DNA of 64,000 nt. It comes from Ignavibacteriales bacterium. Its GTDB lineage: Bacteria > Bacteroidota > Ignavibacteria > Ignavibacteriales > Ignavibacteriaceae. The stretch lies in NCBI GenBank assembly GCA_016709765.1, contig JADJMD010000013.1:186001-250000 (forward strand), in the 5' to 3' direction. Every line of letters begins with the position of its first letter. The first letter of the stretch is position 1. The notes under the pieces were generated by a model. It did not search any database. It was not told where the DNA came from and was given only the letters and a program-made list of their open reading frames with translations. The translations under genes were made by a program, and so were the position numbers. Below are positions 53,099 through 62,144 of the stretch, in pieces.

Positions 53099-54022
53099 TC
53101 ACATTATTTTTCTATATATAGAAAGCTTGTCTAAATTCATCGAACCAAGTTTCATTTCGTTTGCAATCCTGATATAATCAATTTTTTCAGGATCAACACC
53201 AAACAATTTTGCGGCAGCGGCATCTGCAGCCACAATATCTGTAGAAATGATTTGGGATTTCATTGTTAGCACATCATCTTTTGAAACACCACGTGGTCCA
53301 TTTTTTTTCATTACGTAATAAGCATCAACTACTGTTAAATCAGGTGTACGAAATGATGCAAAATCTGAAATACATTGATGCAGATTATTTGAATGCCAAT
53401 ATCCACGATCCCAAACATTCCCCATTAAATTTTTCATCCCGATTGTTACATCAGCGGATGAATGATGTTTTAAGATTGGCACATTAATAAACACATCTGA
53501 TTCAAGTATAAGTTCGTGTACTTTTGTTTTTTTTAATTTTTTGCCCTGTCTAATTGTAACTTCCTGGTAATAACTTTCACTTGCACCGGAAACAATTTTA
53601 CCTTTTGCATCTTTAACAGCACGTTCAATTCCGCTGTTTGCATAACACTTATTCCAATTATCACAAGTATGATCAAACACATAAACATCTTTTGCCCCAG
53701 CATCAAAACAGTGTTTAATAATTCTGTTAATTAAAAGAGGATTTGTATTCCCAGCCCTCTCAGGCTCAACATCCCAACCGATATTTGGCTTCACAACAAC
53801 AGTCTGTCCTTTTTTAACAAACTTAGACATTCCACCAAATGCTTTAATAGCTTCATCAAACATAGTATCCGGCTCACCGCCTTTAATAGCTGCTAAATTA
53901 TAATCATTGCTGGGATATAATAGGGATGAAGGGAATAGACTAGAATAACTGGCAACTGAAAATCCTGCACCGGCAATCAAACTAGCTTTCACAGATTTAG
54001 AGATAAATTCTCGTCTTCTCAT
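53099..54022 (-). CDS. Tat-exported DUF362 protein
   Basis: The 307 residues begin MRRREFISKSVKASLIAGAG, a twin-arginine signal (RRxFxxK), implying folding and possible cofactor loading before export. The DUF362 domain follows: VVVKPNIGWDVEPER near 70-84, KDVYVFDHTCDNWNKCY near 108-124, and VFINVPILKHHSSADVTIGM near 177-196 with the conserved LKxH. GNVWDRGYWH and PRGVSKDDVLTMKSQ follow. DUF362 proteins are often near iron-sulfur proteins. Here the direct neighbour is the polyferredoxin, 4 bases downstream, so a redox role in the periplasm is inferred. It is the second DUF362 protein in the window, with a different export route from that at 0.5-2 kb. Confidence 0.85.
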   Translation of the reverse strand: MRRREFISKSVKASLIAGAGFSVASYSSLFPSSLLYPSNDYNLAAIKGGEPDTMFDEAIKAFGGMSKFVKKGQTVVVKPNIGWDVEPERAGNTNPLLINRIIKHCFDAGAKDVYVFDHTCDNWNKCYANSGIERAVKDAKGKIVSGASESYYQEVTIRQGKKLKKTKVHELILESDVFINVPILKHHSSADVTIGMKNLMGNVWDRGYWHSNNLHQCISDFASFRTPDLTVVDAYYVMKKNGPRGVSKDDVLTMKSQIISTDIVAADAAAAKLFGVDPEKIDYIRIANEMKLGSMNLDKLSIYRKIM

Positions 54023-54163
54023 AATAACTTTACCAAATTATTTTATAAATAATTATTATAAAAATAATCAATTTGGTTAATAATGTATACCTTTAATTTT
54101 ATTCTTTGAGCTTGGTCAGTTTTAAATTATTTTAGAACAGTAAATATTAATAGAGGTTAGTGA

Positions 54164-54679
54164 ATGGAAAAAGCAGTAAACATAGTTCATATAAAATCCA
54201 ATATAAAAACTTATTTGATAGATTTTTCTCTTTTATTGTTGATTTATTTTCTTCCTGCATTGTCACACTTATTTGCATTCCCAATTTATTATCTTGACCC
54301 AATGCGAATTGCCTTAGTGGTTGCCCTAATTCACACATCAAAGAAAAATAGTTATATAATTGCACTTACATTACCACTATTCTCTTTCGTAATCTCTTCA
54401 CACCCACAAATATTTAAGTCCTTTCTATTAAGTGCAGAACTGATCATAAACCTGAGTTTATTTTTCTTATTTAAAGATAAAATTAAAAGTGTTTTTACAG
54501 CTCTGTTTCTAAGTATTCTGATAAGTAAAGTTGTTTATTATGTTCTAAAATTTGCAATTCTTTCTTTTGGTTTGATAGACGATAGGTTGTTTTCAACACC
54601 AATTTATTTTCAGATAGCATCTGCAATACTATTAAGTTTTTATATTTATATTATTAATAGAGCTTCGCTGAAATCGTAG
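54164..54679 (+). CDS. Small integral membrane protein, unknown
   Basis: These 171 residues are strongly hydrophobic, with five to six likely transmembrane helices (around residues 15-35, 44-58, 62-80, 85-103, 108-126 and 147-164). The pattern of short helices and few charged residues resembles ECF-transporter S components or MreD-like proteins, but no family motif is seen. It is divergent from the DUF362/polyferredoxin pair across 141 bases, and could share regulation or a membrane function with it. No helper genes for an ECF transporter are in the window. Confidence 0.6.
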   Translation: MEKAVNIVHIKSNIKTYLIDFSLLLLIYFLPALSHLFAFPIYYLDPMRIALVVALIHTSKKNSYIIALTLPLFSFVISSHPQIFKSFLLSAELIINLSLFFLFKDKIKSVFTALFLSILISKVVYYVLKFAILSFGLIDDRLFSTPIYFQIASAILLSFYIYIINRASLKS

Positions 54680-54702
54680 AATTGAAATTTATCGTGATGA
54701 GT

Positions 54703-54729
54703 AGTTTTATGAGGAATAAAACTTTATTG
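54703..54729 (+). terminator. Possible AT-rich terminator
   Basis: AGTTTTAT (54703-54710) and ATAAAACT (54716-54723) form a perfect but all-AT-weighted stem with loop GAGGA, followed by TTATTG. It lies 24 bases after the small membrane protein gene. Weak GC content and a short T-run keep confidence low. Confidence 0.3.
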
Positions 54730-54852
54730 TCATTGGAAAAGATTACTAGATATAAATTATCTTTTCAAGAAATAATTTTATTAAGAGCGCCAACTCATTA
54801 ACATCGAAGACATTTTAGAAGCAAAAACTATTTTATCATTCTGCAAAAAAAA

Positions 54853-55167
54853 CTACGATAAATCACTTATGTGGAATATAGTATCTAATTTTACTTTGGA
54901 TAATATTTCATGAACTTTTTTAGTTACACCAGATAAACTCAATTGTGAATTTCTATTTGTTGCAGTTGTAAACGCGTGAACCAACATTCCGATTCCCCAA
55001 CTCGTGATGTATTCTACCATTGACATATCAATTATGATCGAATTTACACCTTTATCTAATGTATCTAAAATAGAGTTTTGAAATTCTGCTCCTTCTGTAC
55101 CCAACACACTATTTTTGTTAAACTTTATTACTGTAAAATCTTTTTGGTCTTTGACATCTAAATTCAT
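54853..55167 (-). CDS. STAS-domain anti-sigma-factor antagonist
   Basis: This 104-residue single-domain protein has the SpoIIAA/RsbV layout: an N-terminal VIKFNKNSVLGTEGAEF and the loop IIIDMSMVEYITSWGIGMLV, where Ser56 aligns with the phosphorylatable Ser of the usual DSSG. Asp is replaced by Thr and the second Ser by Trp. Such proteins are switched by a kinase and a PP2C phosphatase. Three SpoIIE-type phosphatases lie directly upstream, but no RsbW/SpoIIAB-type kinase or sigma factor is in the window. The changed phospho-loop suggests either altered recognition or loss of phosphorylation. Confidence 0.85.
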   Translation of the reverse strand: MNLDVKDQKDFTVIKFNKNSVLGTEGAEFQNSILDTLDKGVNSIIIDMSMVEYITSWGIGMLVHAFTTATNRNSQLSLSGVTKKVHEILSKVKLDTIFHISDLS

Positions 55168-55316
55168 TGTAAACGCCTTTACATATTAAATTTTAAATTA
55201 CTATTATTATTTGATGGAAAATACTACTGCTCAAATGAAATATCAATTGTGTGTTTTATTTTAAGTAAAATAATAATAAAAGACTACACCAGATTTAGTG
55301 ATTATTAATGTTATTA

Positions 55317-58250
55317 CTACTTTACTTTTATTACTACAAAAGTAACATCATCATCTGGCTCTACTCCGAGAATCCAATTAGATGCTGAGTTATTTAAATG
55401 TTTAACTATTGCTTTCGAATTTTTATGAGCAACAGATTTAAATTCTTCTTTTACTCGTTCGTAACCATACTGTTCTTCGTTTTTATTTTTTAATTCAGCA
55501 AAACCATCACTCATAAGTAACAGTGTATCGCCTTTTTCATAATTAATTTCTTTAAGCGAATACATAGTCCCTTTCATAGCTCCTAAAGGTAAATTGTTAC
55601 TAACAAACTCACCTGCCTTTTGAGATTTATTTCTGAAATAAATTAATGATGGCATCCCTGCATTTGTAGCTATTACTTTTTCAGATGTAATTTGAACACC
55701 CATAAACGACATCATCAATCTGCCAAGCTGCATTTCTTTTATAGAGTTGTTAGCGTTTTCAAAAAATTCTTTTAATTCAATGTTAGATTTATGGGAAATA
55801 AAAAAAGACTTCATAATTGAAACCATCATTCCCGACATCATTCCGTGTCCCGTGGCATCTCCAACAACAAAAGTAAGTGTTCCATCCGAATCAACATTAT
55901 AATCATAATAATCACCACCGACTTCTGTAGCAGTTTTCATATGAACAGCAATATCAAGATGCGGCAGTTGAGGAAGTACTTTTGGAAGCATAGATAGCTG
56001 TAACTGACGCGCATCTTCAAGTTCTTTTGTCTTACGTTCATTTTCAGCTTTAATAATTTTGTTCTGTGCTTCTGCTTTTTTCAAATCTAAATGTCGTGTA
56101 AATGTAAGTTGAAATACATCAGCAAAACGCCTCATTAAATTTTTAGCCTCAACAGAAAACTCGCTTTCACGGAAAGCAAAAAGTCCCCCAGAAGGAAACA
56201 TAATACAGTGGTAATACTGTTTAGTGGTTTCTGAAGTAACTTTTGGTGCCGTAACAGGAAGATTGGAGTTGGATGTAACTCCATAGTAATCTAATAAATC
56301 TTTTCCCTCAAGAACATATGAATAGTCTTTCTGAAGCTTCCACGCCTTAAATATTCCTTCCAGCAAAGGATGACCTTCTAGCACTTCATTTCCTGATAAA
56401 TTCACTGAACCGCTCTTATCATCTGAAGAAGTAGTCCAAACATCTACCTTTTCACTCAAATCATTAAAAATACCAATCCCACAACGGACAGTTCTAAAAT
56501 TAAGACGATCAAGCTCAGAAAACACAGTCGCAACTGCAGGTGTTAGATCATCACTTTTATTCATTGCCATTGCTTTTGCACGGACGCGTTCAAGTGCAGC
56601 CTCAATTTGGGATTCCCTTGCTTGTGCTTCCGCTTTTTGCAGATCTAGGAAGCGGGTGTAGGTTTGTTGAAACACTTTTCCAAAGCGCAACAGCACCGCA
56701 TTCTCTTCATTACTGTAAGGAGTACCTGAGAAATTTTCAATGTAAAGTGAAACATTATCTAACAACACAGTAGATATTGCAAGGCCAGGGCAACTAAAAT
56801 AATATTCCTTTGCTTTGTCCGGTACGGGGAATAATTTAAAAAGATCCTTATAAAATTTGTTTTTTTCTTCAAAATCCAAGTGGTTGGCAAAAAAATCCTT
56901 GCCTTTTGCCTTGGCTTCAATAAAACTGTTCCAATGCGGAGAATCAAAATAAGGAATCGTTATTTGTGAGGGAACTTCGTGCTTATCAGCTAGCCAGATA
57001 TACATATCATCTCTTGTTTTGTAATCTAAAATAAACCCAGTGTGTTCAACATGAATATTTAAATAAACGAATTGTTCATAAACAAGCTGAATTACCTCTT
57101 TTAGCTCTTCGCTTTTTTGCATTCCCATTGTTCTACTTCTCACCCTTTCCAACGCTGCTTCAATCTGAGCTTCCCTTGCCTGTGCTTCTGCTTTTTGAAT
57201 ATCCGTATATCTTTGGTAAGCAAGTTCAAAAACATTTCTAAATCTTTTAAGAATAATTAACTGTGATTCAATAATTGGTTTGAATGATGAAATACCTATG
57301 TCTCCTAGACCGATAGAGAATAGGTAGTAATAGAGAGATGTTGCTTGATTTAATCTTGGATCATCCATTTGACTAGATTTTTTCCGAAAATCTTTCCACC
57401 CTTCCAACTGATCCTCATTTATTACAACTTCAAAGTAAGCATCTTTAGCACTTTTGATTTTTTCCAGATATTCATCGACAATGGGATGCGAACCATACTC
57501 TATTTTTGTTATTGCACCGCCCGTTAATTCTGAGAAGTCATAATCCATGAAATATTTTTCTTTATCATTAGGGATGTGAATTATGGCATTTCTGAGATTA
57601 TTAAAACCTAATTTTTTTAATTCTTTAAATGAAACTTCACAGATGCTTAACAAATCATCAGAATTATTCATACTCATGGCAACTGCTCTCACTCTTTCAA
57701 GAGATGCTTCAATTTCCAGCTGGCGGTTTTTTTTCTCAAGTTTTTCTAAGGTTTCATTTAAATCCTGCGTTCTCTCAAAAACCTGTCGTTCTAATTCTTT
57801 GTTCCGAATGATTGTCTGCTCGTTTGTCATATAATCACCCTCCTTCAACCTGTAATCCGGAACAGAACCATGAACATGTGTGACTAACCATTTACTATTA
57901 TCATATTTTAGCAGAGTTGTATTCCTTAATAGCTCAGTAGATATCTCGTTATTTATCATTTGACTCCAAACAACTTCGGATTCAACACAAGCAACAATTT
58001 CATTTATCATTGAAAGATTAGTCCATAAAAATTCAATCTGGAAAGGATCGGGAAATTGCTTCACTCCTTCGTTATTTATGTTTTTGTACTCTGTCTTATT
58101 TAAAGCTCTCTCATGCAAGCCGCTTCCGATAAAAGTAACATCTTCAGAACAAAGCGAAAACCTGAGTTCTATATCTCTACGTGCATAAGATTCCCAAAAC
58201 AAATTATGCACCTCCATAACTTCCATCTGGATATCTTTAGTTGTTTTCAT
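55317..58250 (-). CDS. SpoIIE-type PP2C phosphatase with SnoaL-like head and three repeated sensor modules
   Basis: In these 977 residues an N-terminal SnoaL/DUF4440-like domain (about 1-145; NLFWESYARRDIELRFSLCS) precedes a coiled coil and three tandem modules of about 185 residues. Each opens with a similar hinge: EASLERVRAVAMSMNNSDDL near 180, EAALERVRSRTMGMQKSEEL near 365 and EAALERVRAKAMAMNKSDDL near 555. The modules look GAF-like. The C-terminal phosphatase (about 770-977) has EVGGDYYDYN, GDATGHGMMSG, LLLMSDGFAEL and PDDDVTF, the metal-binding set. No signal peptide or membrane segment is seen, so it is cytosolic. It probably dephosphorylates a STAS protein such as the one at 54.9 kb. 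Confidence 0.85.
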   Translation of the reverse strand: MKTTKDIQMEVMEVHNLFWESYARRDIELRFSLCSEDVTFIGSGLHERALNKTEYKNINNEGVKQFPDPFQIEFLWTNLSMINEIVACVESEVVWSQMINNEISTELLRNTTLLKYDNSKWLVTHVHGSVPDYRLKEGDYMTNEQTIIRNKELERQVFERTQDLNETLEKLEKKNRQLEIEASLERVRAVAMSMNNSDDLLSICEVSFKELKKLGFNNLRNAIIHIPNDKEKYFMDYDFSELTGGAITKIEYGSHPIVDEYLEKIKSAKDAYFEVVINEDQLEGWKDFRKKSSQMDDPRLNQATSLYYYLFSIGLGDIGISSFKPIIESQLIILKRFRNVFELAYQRYTDIQKAEAQAREAQIEAALERVRSRTMGMQKSEELKEVIQLVYEQFVYLNIHVEHTGFILDYKTRDDMYIWLADKHEVPSQITIPYFDSPHWNSFIEAKAKGKDFFANHLDFEEKNKFYKDLFKLFPVPDKAKEYYFSCPGLAISTVLLDNVSLYIENFSGTPYSNEENAVLLRFGKVFQQTYTRFLDLQKAEAQARESQIEAALERVRAKAMAMNKSDDLTPAVATVFSELDRLNFRTVRCGIGIFNDLSEKVDVWTTSSDDKSGSVNLSGNEVLEGHPLLEGIFKAWKLQKDYSYVLEGKDLLDYYGVTSNSNLPVTAPKVTSETTKQYYHCIMFPSGGLFAFRESEFSVEAKNLMRRFADVFQLTFTRHLDLKKAEAQNKIIKAENERKTKELEDARQLQLSMLPKVLPQLPHLDIAVHMKTATEVGGDYYDYNVDSDGTLTFVVGDATGHGMMSGMMVSIMKSFFISHKSNIELKEFFENANNSIKEMQLGRLMMSFMGVQITSEKVIATNAGMPSLIYFRNKSQKAGEFVSNNLPLGAMKGTMYSLKEINYEKGDTLLLMSDGFAELKNKNEEQYGYERVKEEFKSVAHKNSKAIVKHLNNSASNWILGVEPDDDVTFVVIKVK

Positions 58251-58256
58251 TTGATG

Positions 58257-61200
58257 CTACTTAACTTTTATTACCACAAATGTCACATCATCATCTGGTT
58301 CTTTATCATTAGACCAGCGCGAACCTTCATCTTTTAAGTAACTAATAATTTCTTCAGGTTCTTTCTCAGCTACCTCTTCAAAAGAATTCTTAGCACGGCG
58401 GTAACCGAAGATTTCATTTTTATCACTTTGTAATTCAGGATAACCATCGCTCATTAAAAGCAAGGTATCACCTTTAAATAAATTTAATTCCTTTAACTCA
58501 TACGGAAAACCATCCATAGTTCCCAAAGGCATTCCTTTCATTAAATGTTCTTCAATAATTCGGTTCTCTCTGCGGAAGATATATACCGGCGGCATACCCG
58601 CAGCTGACATTAATAATTTATTGTTTTTGATTTTCAGCATTGTCATACTCATAGCAAGTGACTGAAACTGCATTTGCTTAATACACCTGGTCATTTCTTG
58701 GAATGTAAAAAGTATATCTGGATTTGCGGCATAACTGTTAAAGAGAGTTTTTGCAGACGTCACCATAGTGCCTGCCCTCATTCCGTGACCAGTTGCATCA
58801 CCAAGTACAATAGTTAAAGTGCCATCCAGAGCGACATTAAAATCATAGTAGTCGCCGCCCACCTCAGTAGCTGTTTTCATATAAACAGCAATATCAAGAT
58901 GAGGTAACTGCGGTAGTTCTTTTGGCAGCATAGAAAGCTGCAACTGGCGAGCTTCTTCCAATTCTTTAGTCTTGCGTTCATTCTCGGTTTCGGCAAGCTG
59001 GGCCCGGAGTTGCGCCTCTTTAATTGCAGCTGTATTTCGAGCTTTGTTAAGTAATCTTCTACGCTGTACCCTATCGATACCAAAAATTAATCCTATAAAC
59101 AATAAGCCATACCCGATGTAAGCAATTATTGTGCGGTACCAGGGCGGATTGACTGTAATTTTGATTGAGGCTTCTTTAGGATTCCAAACACCATCACCGT
59201 TTGAACCTTTTAGTCTAAATACATAATCACCCGGGGGCAGATTTAAATATGATGCAAATCTTCTGTTAGTGTAATTCCAGTCTTTGTCTATTCCTTCCAG
59301 TATATAGGCAAGTTTATTTTTTGCAGGACGCGAAAAGTGAATGGATGCAAATTCAAATGAAAGATTATTATCTGAATATGGCAGCACTAATTGTTTTGTT
59401 TCACTTATATCAGTTTTAAGATCTAATTCCGAAGCTAGCTTTTCGATTGGAACCCCGGATATGTTGATACTATTAATCACCGGATCTGGTAATGTGTTAT
59501 TTGGAGTTGCCGGATAAAAAGCATTCAGGCCCCCATAACCGCCATAAAATATTTCGCCATCATTTGTCATTGTAATTGCATTGTTTAGCGGCAGATCATT
59601 TATTCCGTCTTTATTATCATAATTAATAAAACTTAGTTGTTTCCCTGCATTCCTTTTATCGAGCATTGAGATACCGCCCGGAGTTCCAAACCATAAATTG
59701 CTATTTAGATCTTCAATCATAAAAGAGACGACACTGCTGGCTAATCCATCACTTTGTGTTATTATTTGATATTTTTCTGTCTCAGGATTGAACCTAATTA
59801 ATCCGACTAATGAAGTACACCAAATAATGCCATCTTTATCTTCCAGGATTTGGTTCAACTGATTAACTAATGCAAATCTTTGGGTCCCGTCGTCAAAACT
59901 ATATTGTTCATTGGTGTTATCCCGCAGGTTAAGCTTTTTTAGACCAGTCATGGATGCGACCCATACGGTATTAATATATTTTCTACTAAATTCAACATCG
60001 CTAGCTAATTCAAATAATGGATAATGTGTATTATCCAATTCATTTTTTATTTTTTCATTTAAATAAGAATATTGCTGCTCATCTAATTGAAGTACCTGTA
60101 TGCCGTACCATTCAGAATCGGGGGGTGCTGTAACATTAAAGGCACCATAATTATGTCCTATATCTGAAATAAATTTTATTTTATACTGGCCTTTAGGTAA
60201 ATCAAGACAACTTAATGCAATCCTGTTTTTATACCCGCCACCATCATTGAATGAGTTTTGCACTTTATCCGCTGCCCAGATTTCTTTCCCTTTTGAATCT
60301 TCGATCCAACCATAATCAAACATATTACCAGTTAAGCTGGTATATCTTCCTTCTCCAAGGTTAATAATTAATACTTTTGAGGGTTTATCAAGCGTAAATG
60401 ACTTTTCAAGAGAGACTCCCTCACCCACTTTTAAAATTGAAGCAATAGGTTTTTCATTCTTTACGATTTCCCTGATTCTTAATATAAGTTCAGAGCTTAT
60501 TGGTTTGTTTGTAATTGATGGAAGCCGATTAAAACTTTTATTTACCGGATTAAATATTTGGACACCCTGCCTGTCGGCAATCCAAATATTATTATCAGGA
60601 CCAAATTTCATTTTATTTATATTAAAATTTGATGTGTATTTAATATTCCGGAACTCAAAATTTTCTGTTCCTTTAGAACTAAGATTTAATTTGTTAAGTT
60701 TATTATTGAAGACATACCATAAATTTTCATTATCATCAGACAATAATTTTGTACCATCTAGATTTAGAATTTTATTGAACCTATTTAAGTCACGATCAAA
60801 TTCATAAATACCTTGTGTATTAAATGATAATAGCAGTTTACTTTTATTAAGGGGATATTTCACAATATCAGTTACAGGATTTGATTTTGTTTCGGCCTGC
60901 TCATTGTTGCTTATCTTAAAAAACTGAAATGGTTTTTTTGAAGGATCAAATTTTATCAACCCATTTCCTGCCGTTGAGACCCAGTAAATCCCAAAATTAT
61001 CCCGATAAAAATAGATGAGATTAATGTTTGGAATATCTTTAGAGATTAATGAAAAATCGTTTCCGTTTAAATCGGTTTCTAAAATTCCAAAATTACTTGC
61101 AAACAAAATTCTCTTATTTATGTCTTCATAAAATAACCCGTAATAATTATTTCCTTTATCTGCAAACTTGGTAGCCATATTTATAGATTTAATTTCGTAG

Positions 61201-61973
61201 GTAACCGGATTGTAAATATCAATTTTATCTATACCGCCAAACCATAGTTTTCCTGAATTGTCCTCAAAAACGGTCCATACGTTATTTAAATTTTGTTTTG
61301 GATTAGTAAAGTATGGCTGAAATGCATTTTTTGATGCATTGTAAATAAATACACCAGCAGTCGGGCTAGCCGTTAAAATATTCCCATTTTTTAATTCAGT
61401 TATTTTAACCACAAATCTCTGTATGAAAGACAATATTTCATTTCCGGAATAATCAAGAAACTTTATTGCTTTGAATCTATTTGTAGATTTATCATAGAGT
61501 TGTACACCGGTAAATTCAGTAGCAATCCAAAGCCTGTTTTTTGAATCAAATAAAATATTTAAAATTTGAGTTGTATTTACTTGCGCCCCCTTATCAGCAG
61601 GAATGGATTTAAAGCTGTCTGTTACTCTATTATATTTGCTTACCTGATCTATGGTTCCTACTAATAAATTCCCATCCTTATCTTCACTAATTGAATTTAT
61701 TACATTGAAAGGTAAACTGGTTGTATCACCTACAATGTTTTTATAAACTTTAATATCATATCCATCATATCTGTTAAGCCCATCTATTGTACCAATCCAT
61801 AAATAGCCAAGATGATCCTGGTATGTGCATAACACAACAGAATTTGATAATCCATCGGATACTGATAGTTTTTCAAAAAAGTATTTATCTTGTCCATTGA
61901 TATTGCTTATAAACAGTAATAGGAGACTGATTATAATAAATTTCAAACTGAAAATATTTTTATTCCATTTCAT
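58257..61973 (-). CDS. Membrane sensor phosphatase: beta-propeller, Y_Y_Y domain, SpoIIE
   Basis: The 1238 residues have a signal peptide (FIIISLLLLFISNINGQ) and two-component-type propeller blades (YLWIGTIDGLNRYDG, KLWFGGIDKIDIYNP, IIWCTSLVGLIRFNP). A Y_Y_Y domain (about 865-950; AYILEGIDKDWNYTN, PPGDYVFRLKGSNG) leads to one transmembrane helix (TIIAYIGYGLLFIGLIFGI), a coiled coil and a C-terminal PP2C (EVGGDYYDFN, GDATGHGM, PDDDVTF). An insertion of about 150 residues (roughly 500-650) between blades looks like a separate beta-rich domain. It would sense a periplasmic ligand and control phosphatase output inside. It is 6 bases upstream of the 977-residue phosphatase gene in the same transcript. 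Confidence 0.87.
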   Translation of the reverse strand: MKWNKNIFSLKFIIISLLLLFISNINGQDKYFFEKLSVSDGLSNSVVLCTYQDHLGYLWIGTIDGLNRYDGYDIKVYKNIVGDTTSLPFNVINSISEDKDGNLLVGTIDQVSKYNRVTDSFKSIPADKGAQVNTTQILNILFDSKNRLWIATEFTGVQLYDKSTNRFKAIKFLDYSGNEILSFIQRFVVKITELKNGNILTASPTAGVFIYNASKNAFQPYFTNPKQNLNNVWTVFEDNSGKLWFGGIDKIDIYNPVTYEIKSINMATKFADKGNNYYGLFYEDINKRILFASNFGILETDLNGNDFSLISKDIPNINLIYFYRDNFGIYWVSTAGNGLIKFDPSKKPFQFFKISNNEQAETKSNPVTDIVKYPLNKSKLLLSFNTQGIYEFDRDLNRFNKILNLDGTKLLSDDNENLWYVFNNKLNKLNLSSKGTENFEFRNIKYTSNFNINKMKFGPDNNIWIADRQGVQIFNPVNKSFNRLPSITNKPISSELILRIREIVKNEKPIASILKVGEGVSLEKSFTLDKPSKVLIINLGEGRYTSLTGNMFDYGWIEDSKGKEIWAADKVQNSFNDGGGYKNRIALSCLDLPKGQYKIKFISDIGHNYGAFNVTAPPDSEWYGIQVLQLDEQQYSYLNEKIKNELDNTHYPLFELASDVEFSRKYINTVWVASMTGLKKLNLRDNTNEQYSFDDGTQRFALVNQLNQILEDKDGIIWCTSLVGLIRFNPETEKYQIITQSDGLASSVVSFMIEDLNSNLWFGTPGGISMLDKRNAGKQLSFINYDNKDGINDLPLNNAITMTNDGEIFYGGYGGLNAFYPATPNNTLPDPVINSINISGVPIEKLASELDLKTDISETKQLVLPYSDNNLSFEFASIHFSRPAKNKLAYILEGIDKDWNYTNRRFASYLNLPPGDYVFRLKGSNGDGVWNPKEASIKITVNPPWYRTIIAYIGYGLLFIGLIFGIDRVQRRRLLNKARNTAAIKEAQLRAQLAETENERKTKELEEARQLQLSMLPKELPQLPHLDIAVYMKTATEVGGDYYDFNVALDGTLTIVLGDATGHGMRAGTMVTSAKTLFNSYAANPDILFTFQEMTRCIKQMQFQSLAMSMTMLKIKNNKLLMSAAGMPPVYIFRRENRIIEEHLMKGMPLGTMDGFPYELKELNLFKGDTLLLMSDGYPELQSDKNEIFGYRRAKNSFEEVAEKEPEEIISYLKDEGSRWSNDKEPDDDVTFVVIKVK

Positions 61974-62036
61974 ACGCTTACCTTAATTATTTAAAAATCT
62001 TCGATTCGCTTTTACAAAGTCAGGTCATTTTTGAAC

Positions 62037-62139
62037 TGTCATTTCGACAGACCTGCCGCAGGCAAGGGACAGGGAGAAATCTTTTTCAAACTAATTATAT
62101 TAAAAGATTTCTCGGTCACTTCATTCCCTCGAAATGACA
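62037..62139. repeat. Long composite palindromic repeat
   Basis: Outer arms TGTCATTTCGA (62037-62047) and TCGAAATGACA (62129-62139) are perfect. Nested arms GAGAAATCTTTT (62074-62085) and AAAAGATTTCTC (62102-62113) are perfect too, and the left side has a CCTGCCGCAGG hairpin. It fills the 171-base gap between two sensor phosphatase genes on the same strand and could process or attenuate their mRNA. Confidence 0.8.
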
Positions 62140-62144
62140 AGCGG

